Positions 19,768 to 29,548 are shown, counted from the stretch's first letter. The stretch is 64,000 nucleotides of DNA from Prevotella sp. (GCA_016285055.1 JAEEPZ010000005.1:1-64000); one strand, 5' to 3'. Notes: generated from the letters alone by a model not told the origin. A program made the numbers and translations.

Positions 19768-21270
19768 CTACTGATGCTGATCGCGCAGCAGGTCGTTGAC
19801 GGTCTTCACGGGATTGAATGTGCCAAGGGGCACCTCGACGAACACCGTGTTCCAGTCGCTCATGGCACCGTTCCACAGACCGGGCAGCTCCAGTGCCTTC
19901 AGCTCCTTGCCGCCTTTCGACTTGCTGGAGATGAAGCCGGTGCTCTTGTCCACATAGTCGGGCAGATTGAACGGCTGGCCCTTGTAGTCCTTCACGGCGC
20001 ACACCAGGTCAACGGGATTGAAGTGGGTGCCCTGCGTGAACATCTTCATATAGGCCTCGTTTTTGGTGTCTATCTGCGAGCTCTCCAGAATCTGCAGACT
20101 GACGGTGCCGTCCTGGTTGTAGGTGAGGAACGGGCCGCCGCCAGGCTCGCCCACATTCTTCACCACGCCGCAGACGCGCATGGGGCGGTTCAGCTTGCGG
20201 CGCAGGTAGTCGGCGTCCACCTTGTTGTCCTTCGGCTGGCAGCACAGCTCCTTCTCCACGAAGGCGGCCATCTCTTGCAGCTCGGCCTCGGTGGCTCCCT
20301 TGTCCAAGAGTTCCAGATAGGCGAAGGCCTTCTTCTGCAGGCTGACCAGCACACCGGCGATGACCTGCTTCCATTCCACGGTCTCGGGCTTCAGGCGGTC
20401 GGGTACGACGTTGTCGATATTCTTGATGAAGATGACGTCGGCCTCAATCTCGTTGAGGTTCTCGATGAGTGCGCCGTGGCCACCCGGGCGGAACAGCATC
20501 GAGCCGTCGGCCTCGCGGAAGGGTGTGTTGTCAGGATTGGTGGCGATGGTGTCGGTACTGGGTTTCTGCTCGGAGAAGGTGATGTCGTACTTCACGCCAT
20601 ACTTCTGTGCGAAGCCGTCGGCCTTCTCGGCAACTTTCTGCTTGAAGAACTCCATGTGCTCGTGGCTCACGGTGAAATGCACGTGCGACTCGCCGTTGCT
20701 GGCAGCATAGAGTGCACCCTCCACCAGATGCTCCTCCATCGGTGTGCGTGGTCCCTCGGGATACTTGTGGAAGAGCAGCATGCCCTTGGGCAGCTGGCCG
20801 TAGTTCAGTCCTTCCTTCTTCAGCATGTTGGCAGCCACGGCCTTGTAGTTGCCCTCAGCCATCAGGGCCTTAATGCCCTTGCCCTCGTTCTTCTGGCAGA
20901 CAGCGTCGAGTGCGTCGTAGAAGGCGAACTTCTCTATCTCGCCGAAGAATTTCTTCTCGAAGTCGGTGGTGGGCACGTCGTAGTCGGCATCGACGAAGGC
21001 AAACATATTCTTGAACATGCGGCTGGCAGCACCTGAGGCGGGTACGAACTTCACCACGCCGTGGCCTTCTGCCTTGTACTGCTCCCATGCCTCGACGTAT
21101 GTCTTGCGCTCCTCGGCCGTAGGGGCAACGATGCCGTTGCCAACGGCTGCGGCAGCCTCAAGGCGCAGGAAGGGGAAGCCTGTGGCGACTTGTTGCAACT
21201 GGGTTTCAATCTGCGCTGCGCTGATGCCACGCTGGGCTATCTGCTGCAGGTCTTTCTCTGATAAAATCAT
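19768..21270 (-). CDS. DUF4301 family protein
   Basis: The 500-aa cytoplasmic protein belongs to a family found mainly in Bacteroidota. Recognisable segments are VPASGAASRMFKNMFAF (about 100-117), HFTVSHEHMEFFKQK, SMLFRPGGHGALIENLN and PMRVCGVVKNVGEPGGGPF. The glycine-rich SGAASRMFK region looks like a nucleotidyltransferase-type phosphate loop and the fold has been likened to sugar-nucleotide enzymes, but no function is established that I know of. It stands alone with its own terminator downstream. Confidence 0.85.
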   Translation of the reverse strand: MILSEKDLQQIAQRGISAAQIETQLQQVATGFPFLRLEAAAAVGNGIVAPTAEERKTYVEAWEQYKAEGHGVVKFVPASGAASRMFKNMFAFVDADYDVPTTDFEKKFFGEIEKFAFYDALDAVCQKNEGKGIKALMAEGNYKAVAANMLKKEGLNYGQLPKGMLLFHKYPEGPRTPMEEHLVEGALYAASNGESHVHFTVSHEHMEFFKQKVAEKADGFAQKYGVKYDITFSEQKPSTDTIATNPDNTPFREADGSMLFRPGGHGALIENLNEIEADVIFIKNIDNVVPDRLKPETVEWKQVIAGVLVSLQKKAFAYLELLDKGATEAELQEMAAFVEKELCCQPKDNKVDADYLRRKLNRPMRVCGVVKNVGEPGGGPFLTYNQDGTVSLQILESSQIDTKNEAYMKMFTQGTHFNPVDLVCAVKDYKGQPFNLPDYVDKSTGFISSKSKGGKELKALELPGLWNGAMSDWNTVFVEVPLGTFNPVKTVNDLLRDQHQ

Positions 21271-21456
21271 GGTCTTTTCTTTAGGTTAAATGAAATAAGG
21301 TTGTTATTGCTCGCAAAAATACGAAAAAAAACAATAACAGCCAAACATTTGCCTCTTTTTTATCACGAAAAAGTTAGTGCACTCAGCAGAAGCCCCATCC
21401 TGCAGGGAGGGATTACCTAAAAGGCGAATAAGGCGGGCATGCAAGGTAAAGCACGT

Positions 21457-21936
21457 CTACGATTGTGCAAGGTCAATGCTTTCTATTCTCAGCTTCATCA
21501 TACCTATCGGCACCTGGACTGCCACCACGTCGCCAACCTTCTTGCCAAGCAAGGCCTGGGCAATAGGCGACTTGATGGATATCTTCCCCTCACGCAGGTT
21601 GGCCTCATGCGGACTGACGACGGTATAGGACATCCGGGCATTGTTGTTCAGGTTGGTCATGCCGACCTTCGAGAGCAGCCCCACCTTCTCACTGCCAAGC
21701 CTTGACGTGTCGATGACCCGCGCAAATTCCAGCACACGCTGCTTGAAGCGGATGCGGCCAAGGAGCCGCGCCTGCTCACGCTTGGCGGCATGATACTCGA
21801 AATTCTCGCTGAGGTCGCCCTTGTCACGGGCCTCGGCAATGGCTTCCCTCACTTTGGGCAGTTCAACACTCTCCAACTCATGCAACTCGGCCACGAGCTT
21901 GTCGTAGCCTTCCTGAGACATGTATTCCATTTTCAA
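21457..21936 (-). CDS. greA: Transcription elongation factor GreA
   Basis: GreA binds RNA polymerase and stimulates cleavage of backtracked transcripts. The 159-aa protein has the N-terminal coiled coil (about 1-75, with EARDKGDLSENFEYHAAKREQ) that carries the tip acidic residues, and the C-terminal FKBP-like domain with SPIAQALLGKKVGDVV. Length and motifs are standard. It is transcribed away from the RND adaptor gene across a shared 100-bp promoter region. Confidence 0.95.
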   Translation of the reverse strand: MKMEYMSQEGYDKLVAELHELESVELPKVREAIAEARDKGDLSENFEYHAAKREQARLLGRIRFKQRVLEFARVIDTSRLGSEKVGLLSKVGMTNLNNNARMSYTVVSPHEANLREGKISIKSPIAQALLGKKVGDVVAVQVPIGMMKLRIESIDLAQS

Positions 21937-21974
21937 ACAAGGCGCTAACCTTTAATTGTTACTAAATTTGCGGG

Positions 21975-21982
21975 CAAAGATA
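21975..21982 (-). promoter_or_regulatory. Promoter -7 box for greA
   Basis: TATCTTTG on the minus strand, 39 bp before the greA start. The upstream -33 element is weak. Confidence 0.55.
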
Positions 21983-22004
21983 CGAAGAATTGCTAAATAA
22001 TTGG

Positions 22005-22012
22005 TAAATTTG
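22005..22012 (+). promoter_or_regulatory. Promoter -7 box for the RND adaptor-pump operon
   Basis: TAAATTTG on the plus strand, 40 bp before the adaptor start and divergent from the greA promoter. No clear -33 TTTG and no obvious operator palindrome were seen. Confidence 0.5.
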
Positions 22013-22051
22013 TAGCCACATTTTAAGGAACCCAACAAAAAAACTATGATT

Positions 22052-23146
22052 ATGAGGCAAACACAGTCTTTCATCGCCTTTCTGATAGTTGTCTTACTTA
22101 TCATGTCGTGCAGCGCGGAGAAGGAGAAGGCCAAGGAATCGGCCCAGTATCAGACGACGGTGGTTGGCAGGAAAGACATGACGCTGGAACGTCAGTACAG
22201 TGCTCGAATGACGGGACGACAGATTGTGGAAATCAGGCCACAGGTGTCGGGGTGCATCACGCGCATCCTGACAGGTGAGGGGGAGAAGGTGGGCAACGGT
22301 CAGACGCTGTTCATCATTGACCAAGTGCCCTACCGCGCAGCGCTGGAGGTGGCCGTTGCTGCCAGGAAGAGCGCCGAGGCACGGTTGGCGACAGCCCGGA
22401 TGAACTATGAGAACGAGATGCTGCTGCAAGAGGGCAAGGTGGTGAGCGACGTGTCGGTAGAGACCACACGCAATGCCTTGCTGGAAGCCGAGGCGGCACT
22501 GGCACAGGCCAAGGCACAGGAGGTGAACGCCCGCAACAACCTGAGCTACACCGAGGTGAAGAGCCCCGTCAGCGGCGTGGCCTCCATGATTCCCTGGCAT
22601 GTGGGCTCGCTCGTCAGCAGCAGCATCAGCGAGCCACTGGTCACCGTAGCCGACGACTCCGAGATATACGTCTACTTCAGCATCAGCGAGAACCAGATGC
22701 TTGACCTCATCGAGCAGTATAGCTCCACTGCCGACTTCATCAGCAAGGCCCCCGCCGTGAGCCTGCGCCTGAACAACGGGCAGGAGTATGACCAGAAGGG
22801 GCGCATCAGTGCTGTCAGCGGTACGGTAGATGCGCAGACGGGAGCCGTCACGCTGCGTGCCACATTTCCCAACCCCAACCATTTGCTGCATAACGGCGGC
22901 AGCGCCACGGTGGTCGTGCCGACACACCGCACAGACTGCATCGTCATCCCGCAGGAGGCCACCTATGAGTTGCAGAACCGCATGTTCGTTTATCGTGTGG
23001 TCGACGGCAAGACGAAGGCGACAGCCGTTACGCTGTTTCCTCAGAACAACGGCAAGGAATACATCGTGGAGGAAGGGCTCCAGGTCGGCGACACCATCAT
23101 AGCCGAAGGCGCCGGACTGCTGAAGGAAGGGATAGAAATCAAGTAA
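22052..23146 (+). CDS. RND efflux periplasmic adaptor lipoprotein
   Basis: This is a membrane-fusion protein linking an inner-membrane RND pump to an outer-membrane channel. It is about 364 aa, with a signal peptide and lipobox (VVLLIMSCS). The lipoyl half-motifs follow (EIRPQVSGCITRILTGEGEK; VKSPVSGVASM), around a helical hairpin (about 85-150), then a beta-barrel and membrane-proximal domain (GSATVVVPTHRTDCIVIPQEA). An in-frame ATG two codons upstream (22046) is possible. The pump gene starts 3 bp after the stop. No TolC-like gene follows, so the channel must come from elsewhere. Confidence 0.92.
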   Translation: MRQTQSFIAFLIVVLLIMSCSAEKEKAKESAQYQTTVVGRKDMTLERQYSARMTGRQIVEIRPQVSGCITRILTGEGEKVGNGQTLFIIDQVPYRAALEVAVAARKSAEARLATARMNYENEMLLQEGKVVSDVSVETTRNALLEAEAALAQAKAQEVNARNNLSYTEVKSPVSGVASMIPWHVGSLVSSSISEPLVTVADDSEIYVYFSISENQMLDLIEQYSSTADFISKAPAVSLRLNNGQEYDQKGRISAVSGTVDAQTGAVTLRATFPNPNHLLHNGGSATVVVPTHRTDCIVIPQEATYELQNRMFVYRVVDGKTKATAVTLFPQNNGKEYIVEEGLQVGDTIIAEGAGLLKEGIEIK

Positions 23147-23149
23147 GCC

Positions 23150-26100
23150 ATGAACGTAAGAACTTTCATCAACCGCCCCATACTCTCAGGCGTCATTTCA
23201 GTGGTGATGGTCTTGGTGGGCATCATCGGCCTGAGCCAGCTGGCGCTGGAGCAGTTTCCTGAGATAGCTCCGCCAACCGTCAGAATCATGGCTTCTTACA
23301 CCGGCGCCAATGCCGAGACGGTGCAGAAAAGCGTCATCGTACCCTTGGAAGAGGCCATCAACGGTGTGGAGGGCATGATGTACATGACCTCGTCGGCCTC
23401 CAACAACGGCACAGCGTCCATCGGCATCTTCTTCCGCCAAGGCACCGACCCGAACATGGCGATGGTGAACGTACAGAACCGCGCCGCCACCGTGCAGGGC
23501 CGACTGCCGAGTGACGTGGTGAAGAGCGGACTCACCGTGAGGAAGCGACAGACCAGCAACATCAAGCAGATAGCCGTCTACAGCCCCGACAGCACCTTCG
23601 ACCGCTCATTCCTGGCCAACTATACGAAAATCAACATCGAGCCGCGCCTGAGCCGCATACCCGGCGTGGGCGAAGTGAACGTGATGGGCGCCGACTACTC
23701 TATGCGCATCTGGCTCGACCCGCTGAAGATGGCACGCTACGGTCTGACGCCTTCCGACGTGACGCAGGTGCTCAACGAGCAGAATGTGGAGGTGGCCACG
23801 GGTACACTGGGCGCCGAGAGCCAGAACACGTTCCAGTATGTGCTGAAGTACCGCGGACGCTACGAGGAGGAGAAGGAGTACGAGAACCTCGTCATTCGCT
23901 CGCTGCCCGACGGCGACGTGCTGCGCATCGGCGACATAGCCCGCGTGGAGCTGGGCTCGCAGAACTATAACATCATCGGCGAGACCAACGGCAGCCCCGG
24001 CATCAACATCTCCATCAACCAGGTGGCCGGCTCTAACGCCAACGAGATCATCAAGCAGATTGACGCTGAGGTGGAAGAGATACGCCAATCGTTGCCGCCG
24101 GGCATCGTCATCGAGGATCTTGAATCGAAGAAGGATTTCCTCGACGCCTCCATCGCCAGCGTGGTTGAGACACTCCTCGAGGCCCTGCTGCTGGTCATCC
24201 TCATCGTATGGCTGTTCCTTGGCAGCTGGCGTGCCACCATCATCCCCACCATTGCCATCGTCGTCTCGCTCATCGCTACGCTGGCCGTCATCTACGCCAT
24301 CGGCTTCTCGCTCAACATGCTCACGCTCTTCGCCCTCGTGCTGGTCATCGGCACCGTGGTCGATGATGCCATCGTGGTGGTAGAGGCGGTGCAGGCGAGG
24401 CTGGAGGCCAAATCTGCTGCTCCCGAGAAGACGGACGTAGACTCAGGTACTGAAACCAACGTGCCGACCTCGAAGGGCGAGAAGGGGGCCGTGGAAGAGG
24501 CCATGCACAACATTACCTCCGCGCTCATCACCACCACCCTCGTCTTCATGGCTGTCTTCGTGCCCGTCTGTTTCATCGGCGGCGTCACCGGCACCTTTTA
24601 TACGCAGTTCGGCCTGACGATGGCCATCGCTGTAGCCATCTCGCTGTTCAACGCCCTGACGCTCTCGCCGGCACTGAGTGCCATCATCATGCGCGACTCG
24701 AAGCTGAACCGCTTCCAGGCTGGCTTCAACCGATACTTCACGGCGCTCTCCGCCCGATACAGGCATGCCGTCGGAGGCTTCACCCGTCACAAAAAGATAG
24801 CCGCTGTCCTCGTCGTCCTCGCCATCGCCGTCCTCGGCTGGATGATGAAAACCACCCGCACCGGCCTTGTGCCCAATGAGGACATGGGCACCGTGTTCAT
24901 CAATGTACAGGCATCGCCGGGCAGCAGTCTGCAGCAGACATACGGCATCCTGAAGGAGGTGGAACAGCGCATCAAGGACTTGCCACAGCTGCGCATCTAC
25001 TCGCTCATTGCCGGCAACAGCAACAGCTTCGAGCAGTCATCGTCGAATGGCAACTTCACGCTGAAACTGAAGAAATGGGACGAGCGCAAGGGCAAAGGCG
25101 ACGACGTGCAGAGCGTGGTGGACGAGATATACCGCCGCACCGCCGACATTGCCAACGCCAAGATTCAGGTCAACACGCAGAACATGCTGCCGGGCTTCGG
25201 CCGCATCAACGGCTTCGAGCTGCATGTACAGGACAAGCACGGCGGCACCATCGCTGAGCTGTTCGACTACACCAACCGCCTCATAGCGGCCCTCAACGAG
25301 CGCCCGGAGATAGGCCGTGCCTACACCAACTTCTCGCTGAAGTACCCGCAGTATCGCGTCGAGGTGGATGCCGCCCTGTGCAAGCGCCGTGGCGTGTCGC
25401 CCAGCGATGTCCTGTCAGCCCTGAGCGGATACGTCGGCGGCACCTACGCCTCCAACTTCGTGCGCTTCACCAAGCTCTACCGTGTCATGGTGCAGGCATC
25501 GCCCGAATATCGCCTTGACACAGAGTCGCTGAACCACATCTTCGTGCGCAACGCGTCGGGCGAGATGTCGCCTATCGGCCAGTATCTCACGCTGACACGC
25601 GTCTATGGCTCGGAGACGCTCTCACGCTTCAACCTCTTCCCCAGCATCATGGTTGGAGGCACTGCTGCCGAGGGCTTCAGCAGCGGGCAGGCCATCGATG
25701 CCATCCGTGAGGTGGCTGCCGCAGTGCTGCCCGAGGGCTATGGCTATGAGTTTGGCGGCATGACGCGCGAAGAGGCCTCGGCACAGAACACCACTGCCCT
25801 CGTCTTCATCCTCTGCATCATCTTCATCTATCTCATCCTCTGTGCCCTCTACGAGAGTCTGCTCATCCCGCTGGCAGTCATCCTCAGCGTGCCCTTCGGC
25901 CTGGCTGGCTCGTTCCTCTTCGCCAGTCTCTGGGGGCTGGAAAACAACATCTACATGCAGACGGGTCTCATCATGCTCATTGGATTGCTGTCGAAGACCG
26001 CCATTCTTCTGACCGAATATGCGACCACACGCCACCGTCAGGGCATGGGCATCATAGAGGCCGCTCTCGATGCCGCAGCCGTACGTCTGCGCCCCATCCT

Positions 26101-26290
26101 GATGACATCGCTCACGATGGTCTTCGGCCTCCTGCCCCTGGCGCTCGCCACCGGCGTCGGCGCTAACGGCAACCACTCGCTCGGAGTAGGCACTATCGGA
26201 GGCATGGTCATAGGAACCATTGCGCTCCTCTTCATCGTGCCCGTCCTCTATATCATCTTCCAAAGCATTGAGGACAGGCTGAAACGTTGA
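23150..26290 (+). CDS. RND multidrug efflux pump, AcrB/HAE1 family
   Basis: The 1046-aa inner-membrane proton/drug antiporter has twelve helices. It starts with the family's FINRPILSGVISVVMVLVG, has porter-domain repeats, and TM4 GTVVDDAIVVVEAVQARLE carries the paired Asp residues for proton transfer. The second half begins near LVPNEDMGTVFINVQASPGSS and ends with GNHSLGVGTIGGMVIGT. Residues ~420-445, after TM4, are Lys/Glu/Thr-rich and longer than typical, perhaps a small insert. Substrates cannot be read from the sequence. It is co-transcribed with the adaptor and converges with the glycosyltransferase gene. Confidence 0.95.
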   Translation: MNVRTFINRPILSGVISVVMVLVGIIGLSQLALEQFPEIAPPTVRIMASYTGANAETVQKSVIVPLEEAINGVEGMMYMTSSASNNGTASIGIFFRQGTDPNMAMVNVQNRAATVQGRLPSDVVKSGLTVRKRQTSNIKQIAVYSPDSTFDRSFLANYTKINIEPRLSRIPGVGEVNVMGADYSMRIWLDPLKMARYGLTPSDVTQVLNEQNVEVATGTLGAESQNTFQYVLKYRGRYEEEKEYENLVIRSLPDGDVLRIGDIARVELGSQNYNIIGETNGSPGINISINQVAGSNANEIIKQIDAEVEEIRQSLPPGIVIEDLESKKDFLDASIASVVETLLEALLLVILIVWLFLGSWRATIIPTIAIVVSLIATLAVIYAIGFSLNMLTLFALVLVIGTVVDDAIVVVEAVQARLEAKSAAPEKTDVDSGTETNVPTSKGEKGAVEEAMHNITSALITTTLVFMAVFVPVCFIGGVTGTFYTQFGLTMAIAVAISLFNALTLSPALSAIIMRDSKLNRFQAGFNRYFTALSARYRHAVGGFTRHKKIAAVLVVLAIAVLGWMMKTTRTGLVPNEDMGTVFINVQASPGSSLQQTYGILKEVEQRIKDLPQLRIYSLIAGNSNSFEQSSSNGNFTLKLKKWDERKGKGDDVQSVVDEIYRRTADIANAKIQVNTQNMLPGFGRINGFELHVQDKHGGTIAELFDYTNRLIAALNERPEIGRAYTNFSLKYPQYRVEVDAALCKRRGVSPSDVLSALSGYVGGTYASNFVRFTKLYRVMVQASPEYRLDTESLNHIFVRNASGEMSPIGQYLTLTRVYGSETLSRFNLFPSIMVGGTAAEGFSSGQAIDAIREVAAAVLPEGYGYEFGGMTREEASAQNTTALVFILCIIFIYLILCALYESLLIPLAVILSVPFGLAGSFLFASLWGLENNIYMQTGLIMLIGLLSKTAILLTEYATTRHRQGMGIIEAALDAAAVRLRPILMTSLTMVFGLLPLALATGVGANGNHSLGVGTIGGMVIGTIALLFIVPVLYIIFQSIEDRLKR

Positions 26291-26337
26291 GTAAAGGAGA
26301 GAAAGGCAGCCTTGGCCCTTCCTGTTGTACCTGTTTT

Positions 26338-27354
26338 CTACAAGTCTGAGAAGCGGCGGCGGCCTTTCACATAGTATTGCCAGAGCAGGGAGAAACGTCG
26401 CTGCTCTGGTATTTCTTTTGCTACACGGCTGTCCTGAATGTGGCGGCGGTCGGCCTCGAAGTCCTTGCGCCAACGCTTGTAGGCGCGGCGTGCACGGTAC
26501 ACGGCCTTGAAGTCGCCCATGTTGCGCTTCAGCAGCAGCATCTCCCAGGCTGCCAAGTAATCGAGCCACCAGCGGCGACGCATGACGACAGAAAGTTCAT
26601 CGTCGGAGAGGCACTTGTAGAGCATTGTCAGATTGTTGCGGAAATTGAGGAATGTCTTCATCGGATTCGACTTCGGCAGCGTGCCGCCGCCCACATGATA
26701 GACCACGCTCTCAGGCAGACAGAAAATCTTGTATCCCAGGAGGCGCATACGCCAGCAGAGGTCTATCTCCTCGCAGTGTGCAAAGAAGCGCCCGTCCAGG
26801 CCTCCCACATTATTATATATACGCGCGCGCACGAAGAGGGCGGCACCTGTGGCCCAAAGCACCTCGGCCGGCATGTCATACTGGCCGTTGTCAAGCTCTA
26901 TGGTCTCGAAGATGCGGCCGCGACAGAAGGGATAGCCGAAGCGGTCGAGGAAGCCCCCGCAGGCACCGGCATATTCAAAGGCATCGCGGTTGAAGATGCT
27001 GAGCAGCTTGGGCTGGCACGCCGCCACCTCGGGATGAGCGTCCATGAACTCGATGAGCGGCGTCAGCCAGTGGTGCGTCACCTCGATGTCGCTGTTCAGC
27101 AGCAGGTAGTATTCGGCGCCAATCTGCGCCAAGGCTTTGTTGTAACCGTCGGCAAAGCCCCAGTTCTTGTCAAAGAGGATGAGCTTCACCTCGGGATAAT
27201 GCTCACGCAACAGCTCCAGGGAGTCGTCGGTGGAGGCGTTGTCGGCCACATAGACGGTGGCTTCTTCGCGCGAATACTGCAGCACGCTGGGCAGATACTG
27301 GCGCAACATGGCGGCACCGTTCCAGTTTAATATGACTATAGCTACTTTTTCCAT
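26338..27354 (-). CDS. Glycosyltransferase family 2
   Basis: The 338-aa GT-A fold transferase starts MEKVAIVILNWNGAAML, with nucleotide-binding VADNASTDDSLELL, an acidic LLLNSDIEV motif near residue 90 for metal-sugar binding, and GRFFAHCEEIDLCWRM as the catalytic-base region. It resembles rhamnosyl- or dTDP-sugar transferases of cell-surface glycan synthesis. The ATG at 27354 is chosen because it gives the conserved strand at once; a longer start would overlap mtaB. It follows mtaB on the same strand at 31 bp. Confidence 0.88.
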   Translation of the reverse strand: MEKVAIVILNWNGAAMLRQYLPSVLQYSREEATVYVADNASTDDSLELLREHYPEVKLILFDKNWGFADGYNKALAQIGAEYYLLLNSDIEVTHHWLTPLIEFMDAHPEVAACQPKLLSIFNRDAFEYAGACGGFLDRFGYPFCRGRIFETIELDNGQYDMPAEVLWATGAALFVRARIYNNVGGLDGRFFAHCEEIDLCWRMRLLGYKIFCLPESVVYHVGGGTLPKSNPMKTFLNFRNNLTMLYKCLSDDELSVVMRRRWWLDYLAAWEMLLLKRNMGDFKAVYRARRAYKRWRKDFEADRRHIQDSRVAKEIPEQRRFSLLWQYYVKGRRRFSDL

Positions 27355-27385
27355 GATGAGTTGATTGGCAGTAAAACAGTCTTCG

Positions 27386-28729
27386 CTACACATTCTCTAT
27401 TTTCAGTGCTGTCTTGTCATGGTTGAATCCGCCCAGCTTGACAAGCACCAACTGGTTGTCAAGCTCAGGACGGGCATCTTGCGGCGACAGCTCCACACGG
27501 ATATAGTTGCGGGTGAAGCCGTGCATGGCGCGGCCTCGGGTGGCTTTCTCCATCAGCACCTCAGCCTGTTGACCGATGTGTGCAGCATAGAAGGCGGCGG
27601 TCTTCTCTTCCGAGAGATCCAGCAGGCGCTTGCTGCGCTGTTTCTTCTCGGCTTCGCTCACCACGTAGGGAATCTTCAGCGCTGCCGTGCCGGGACGCTC
27701 GCTGTAAGGGAAGACATGCAGCTGCGTGACGGGCAGACCGTCGAGCAGGGCATAGGTCTGCTCGAAGCACTCAGGTGTCTCGCCGCGACAGCCCACCATT
27801 ACGTCGACGCCGATGAACGCGTCGGGCATCAGTTCCTTGATGCGATGAATCTTGTCGGCAAAGAGCTGGCTGTCGTAGTGGCGGTGCATCAGCTTCAGTA
27901 CGTCGTCGCTGCCGCTCTGCAAAGGAATATGAAAGTGGGGCATGAAGGCGCGGCTCTTGTTGGCACACCATTCTATCAGCTCGTCGCTCAGCAGGTCGGG
28001 CTCCAGACTGCTGATGCGGTAGCGCTGTACGCCCTCCACCTCGTCCAACGCTTTCACCAAGTCGATGAAGCGCTCGCCGGTGGTCTTGCCAAAGTCTCCG
28101 ATGTTCACGCCTGTCAGCACGATTTCCTTGCCGCCTTCTGCCACAGCCTCCTTCGCCTGCTCCACCAGCGAGGCAATGGTGGGGTTGCGACTGAATCCGC
28201 GGGCAAAGGGAATGGTGCAGTAGGTGCAGAAGTAGTCGCAGCCGTCCTGCACCTTCAGGAAGAAACGGGTGCGGTTGCCGCGCGAACAGCTGGGTGCAAA
28301 GGTCGTGATGTCCTTGGTCTTCTCTGTGCGGACGACTTCAGCCTTTTGGGCCAAGCCACGATGCACAAAGCCATCGGCGAGAAAAGGTATCAGGCGGTCT
28401 TTTTCGTTAGAACCCAGCACAAGGTCGACGCCATCGATATGGCTCACGGCGTCTGCCTCCATCTGAGCATAACAGCCGGTCACCACCACGAAAGCGCCAG
28501 GATGCTGACGCACCAGGCGGTGGATGGCTTGCCGGCATTTGCGCGACGCCACCTCCGTCACCGTGCAAGTATTGACAAGGCAGATGTCGGCCTGCTCGCC
28601 ACGCGATGCCGTCCTGACGCCCATCTGCTGCAGCAGGCGCCCGAAGGTGGACGTCTCAGAGAAATTAAGCTTGCAGCCCAAGGTGAAGTAGGCTGCTGTC
28701 TTGCCTTGAAGGGCTGATGTGTCTATCAT
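27386..28729 (-). CDS. mtaB: tRNA N6-threonylcarbamoyladenosine(37) methylthiotransferase
   Basis: MtaB is a radical-SAM enzyme that converts t6A to ms2t6A at position 37 of ANN-decoding tRNAs. Seen are the N-terminal UPF0004 domain with [4Fe-4S] cysteines (FTLGCKLNFSETS; CLVNTCTVTE; VVVTGCYAQ), the radical-SAM CxxxCxxC in GCDYFCTYCTIPFARG, and a C-terminal TRAM-like region (GRAMHGFTRNYIRVEL). The start at 28729 (MIDTSALQG) lies just after a -7 box; an upstream frame would cross it. Confidence 0.93.
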   Translation of the reverse strand: MIDTSALQGKTAAYFTLGCKLNFSETSTFGRLLQQMGVRTASRGEQADICLVNTCTVTEVASRKCRQAIHRLVRQHPGAFVVVTGCYAQMEADAVSHIDGVDLVLGSNEKDRLIPFLADGFVHRGLAQKAEVVRTEKTKDITTFAPSCSRGNRTRFFLKVQDGCDYFCTYCTIPFARGFSRNPTIASLVEQAKEAVAEGGKEIVLTGVNIGDFGKTTGERFIDLVKALDEVEGVQRYRISSLEPDLLSDELIEWCANKSRAFMPHFHIPLQSGSDDVLKLMHRHYDSQLFADKIHRIKELMPDAFIGVDVMVGCRGETPECFEQTYALLDGLPVTQLHVFPYSERPGTAALKIPYVVSEAEKKQRSKRLLDLSEEKTAAFYAAHIGQQAEVLMEKATRGRAMHGFTRNYIRVELSPQDARPELDNQLVLVKLGGFNHDKTALKIENV

Positions 28730-28764
28730 GATAATATATATATGAACGCGATTGTTTGCGCATA

Positions 28765-28772
28765 CAAAGGTA
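28765..28772 (-). promoter_or_regulatory. Promoter -7 box for mtaB and the glycosyltransferase gene
   Basis: TACCTTTG on the minus strand, 36 bp before the mtaB start. Confidence 0.6.
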
Positions 28773-28941
28773 CTGCTTTTTATCTGAAAAAAGCTCATTT
28801 TTCTGAACAAATATCAATTGGGTGTAATAATTGCAATATTTAACATTTCGGAAATGTTTGGTTTTTAGGCGTTTGCAAAAAAGTTACAAAAAGGGAGGAA
28901 AAATTTTCAAAAAAAATGATACGTCGTATTAAAAAAAGTCT

Positions 28942-28949
28942 TACCTTTG
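28942..28949 (+). promoter_or_regulatory. Promoter -7 box for the Ala-rich lipoprotein gene
   Basis: TACCTTTG, 52 bp before the ATG at 29001, in very AT-rich DNA. It makes the upstream in-frame ATG at 28947 unlikely. Confidence 0.6.
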
Positions 28950-29000
28950 CAGCGTTTTAATAAACTAATGATTGTTTTACAGATTAAAAAAAGCAAAGAA

Positions 29001-29348
29001 ATGAAAAAGATCGCATTTATGTTCGCTACTGCCGCTATGTTCGTGGCTTGTGGTAATGCCCCCAAAGTTGCTACTCAGGAGCAGAAGGATTCTATCCTCA
29101 ACGTGCTGAAGGCTGAGTGCCAGGCTAAGGCTGACGCCATCCAGGTTGAGTATGTTCTCGCCGAGGGTGCTGAGGCTATTGACTCCGCAGCTTGCGAGGC
29201 TGCTGCTCAGGAGGCTAAGAACGCTATTCTGGCTGCTGCTGACACCACCAACGCTGACTTCAAGGCTGCTTACGAGGAGGCTGTGAAGGCTTTCGAGGCT
29301 GCTCTGAATGCTCCCGCTAAGGCTGAGGGCGAGGCTGAGCAGAAGTAA
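29001..29348 (+). CDS. Small Ala/Glu-rich lipoprotein
   Basis: The 115-aa predicted lipoprotein has MKKIAFMFATAAMFVACGN, with Cys in a VAC lipobox. The mature part is almost entirely Ala, Glu, Lys, Asp and Gln, and is probably helical (KAAYEEAVKAFEAALNAP). Codon use is unusually uniform (GCT for Ala, GAG for Glu, AAG for Lys), as in highly expressed genes. A strong terminator follows. I know no function; abundance and composition suggest a structural envelope role. Confidence 0.75.
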   Translation: MKKIAFMFATAAMFVACGNAPKVATQEQKDSILNVLKAECQAKADAIQVEYVLAEGAEAIDSAACEAAAQEAKNAILAAADTTNADFKAAYEEAVKAFEAALNAPAKAEGEAEQK

Positions 29349-29376
29349 TTCTTGCGAACAGAATTGTCAACAAAAT

Positions 29377-29413
29377 GCTGCTGGACGAGAGTTCAGCAGC
29401 TTTTTTTTTTTAC
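29377..29413 (+). terminator. Rho-independent terminator after the Ala-rich lipoprotein gene
   Basis: Stem GCTGCTGGAC / GTTCAGCAGC with a short loop, followed by 13 T residues. Confidence 0.9.
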
Positions 29414-29448
29414 CTACGCGTTTGAACGTTCCTGAATAGACAACGCGG

Positions 29449-29548
29449 AAGACGATGGTGAGCACCCCCAAAAAAGTCCGAAGGCTTCGGACACTTTGTC
29501 CGAAGGCTTCGGACTCGTTGTCCGAAGGCTTCGGACTGTCAGTCCGAA
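29449..29548 (-). repeat. GTCCGAAG hairpin array 3 (inverted)
   Basis: There are three 17-bp hairpins (29476, 29498, 29520) plus a half copy at 29542, in the opposite orientation to arrays 1, 2 and 4. Immediately before them is GGAAGACGATGGTGAGCAC, which also forms part of the long hairpin at 39130-39194. Confidence 0.85.

Noticed and set aside
19696..21036. 446-codon plus-strand frame opposite the DUF4301 gene
   Set aside because: It is composition-driven antisense to a clearly conserved gene, rich in Leu, Val and His as usual for shadows of GC-rich genes. The same applies to long frames opposite araA, mtaB and lysS.
24405..24495. Possible in-frame repeat insert in the RND pump after TM4
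   Set aside because: This loop is variable in the family and the DNA here shows no palindrome or tandem unit, so it was not counted among the inserts.
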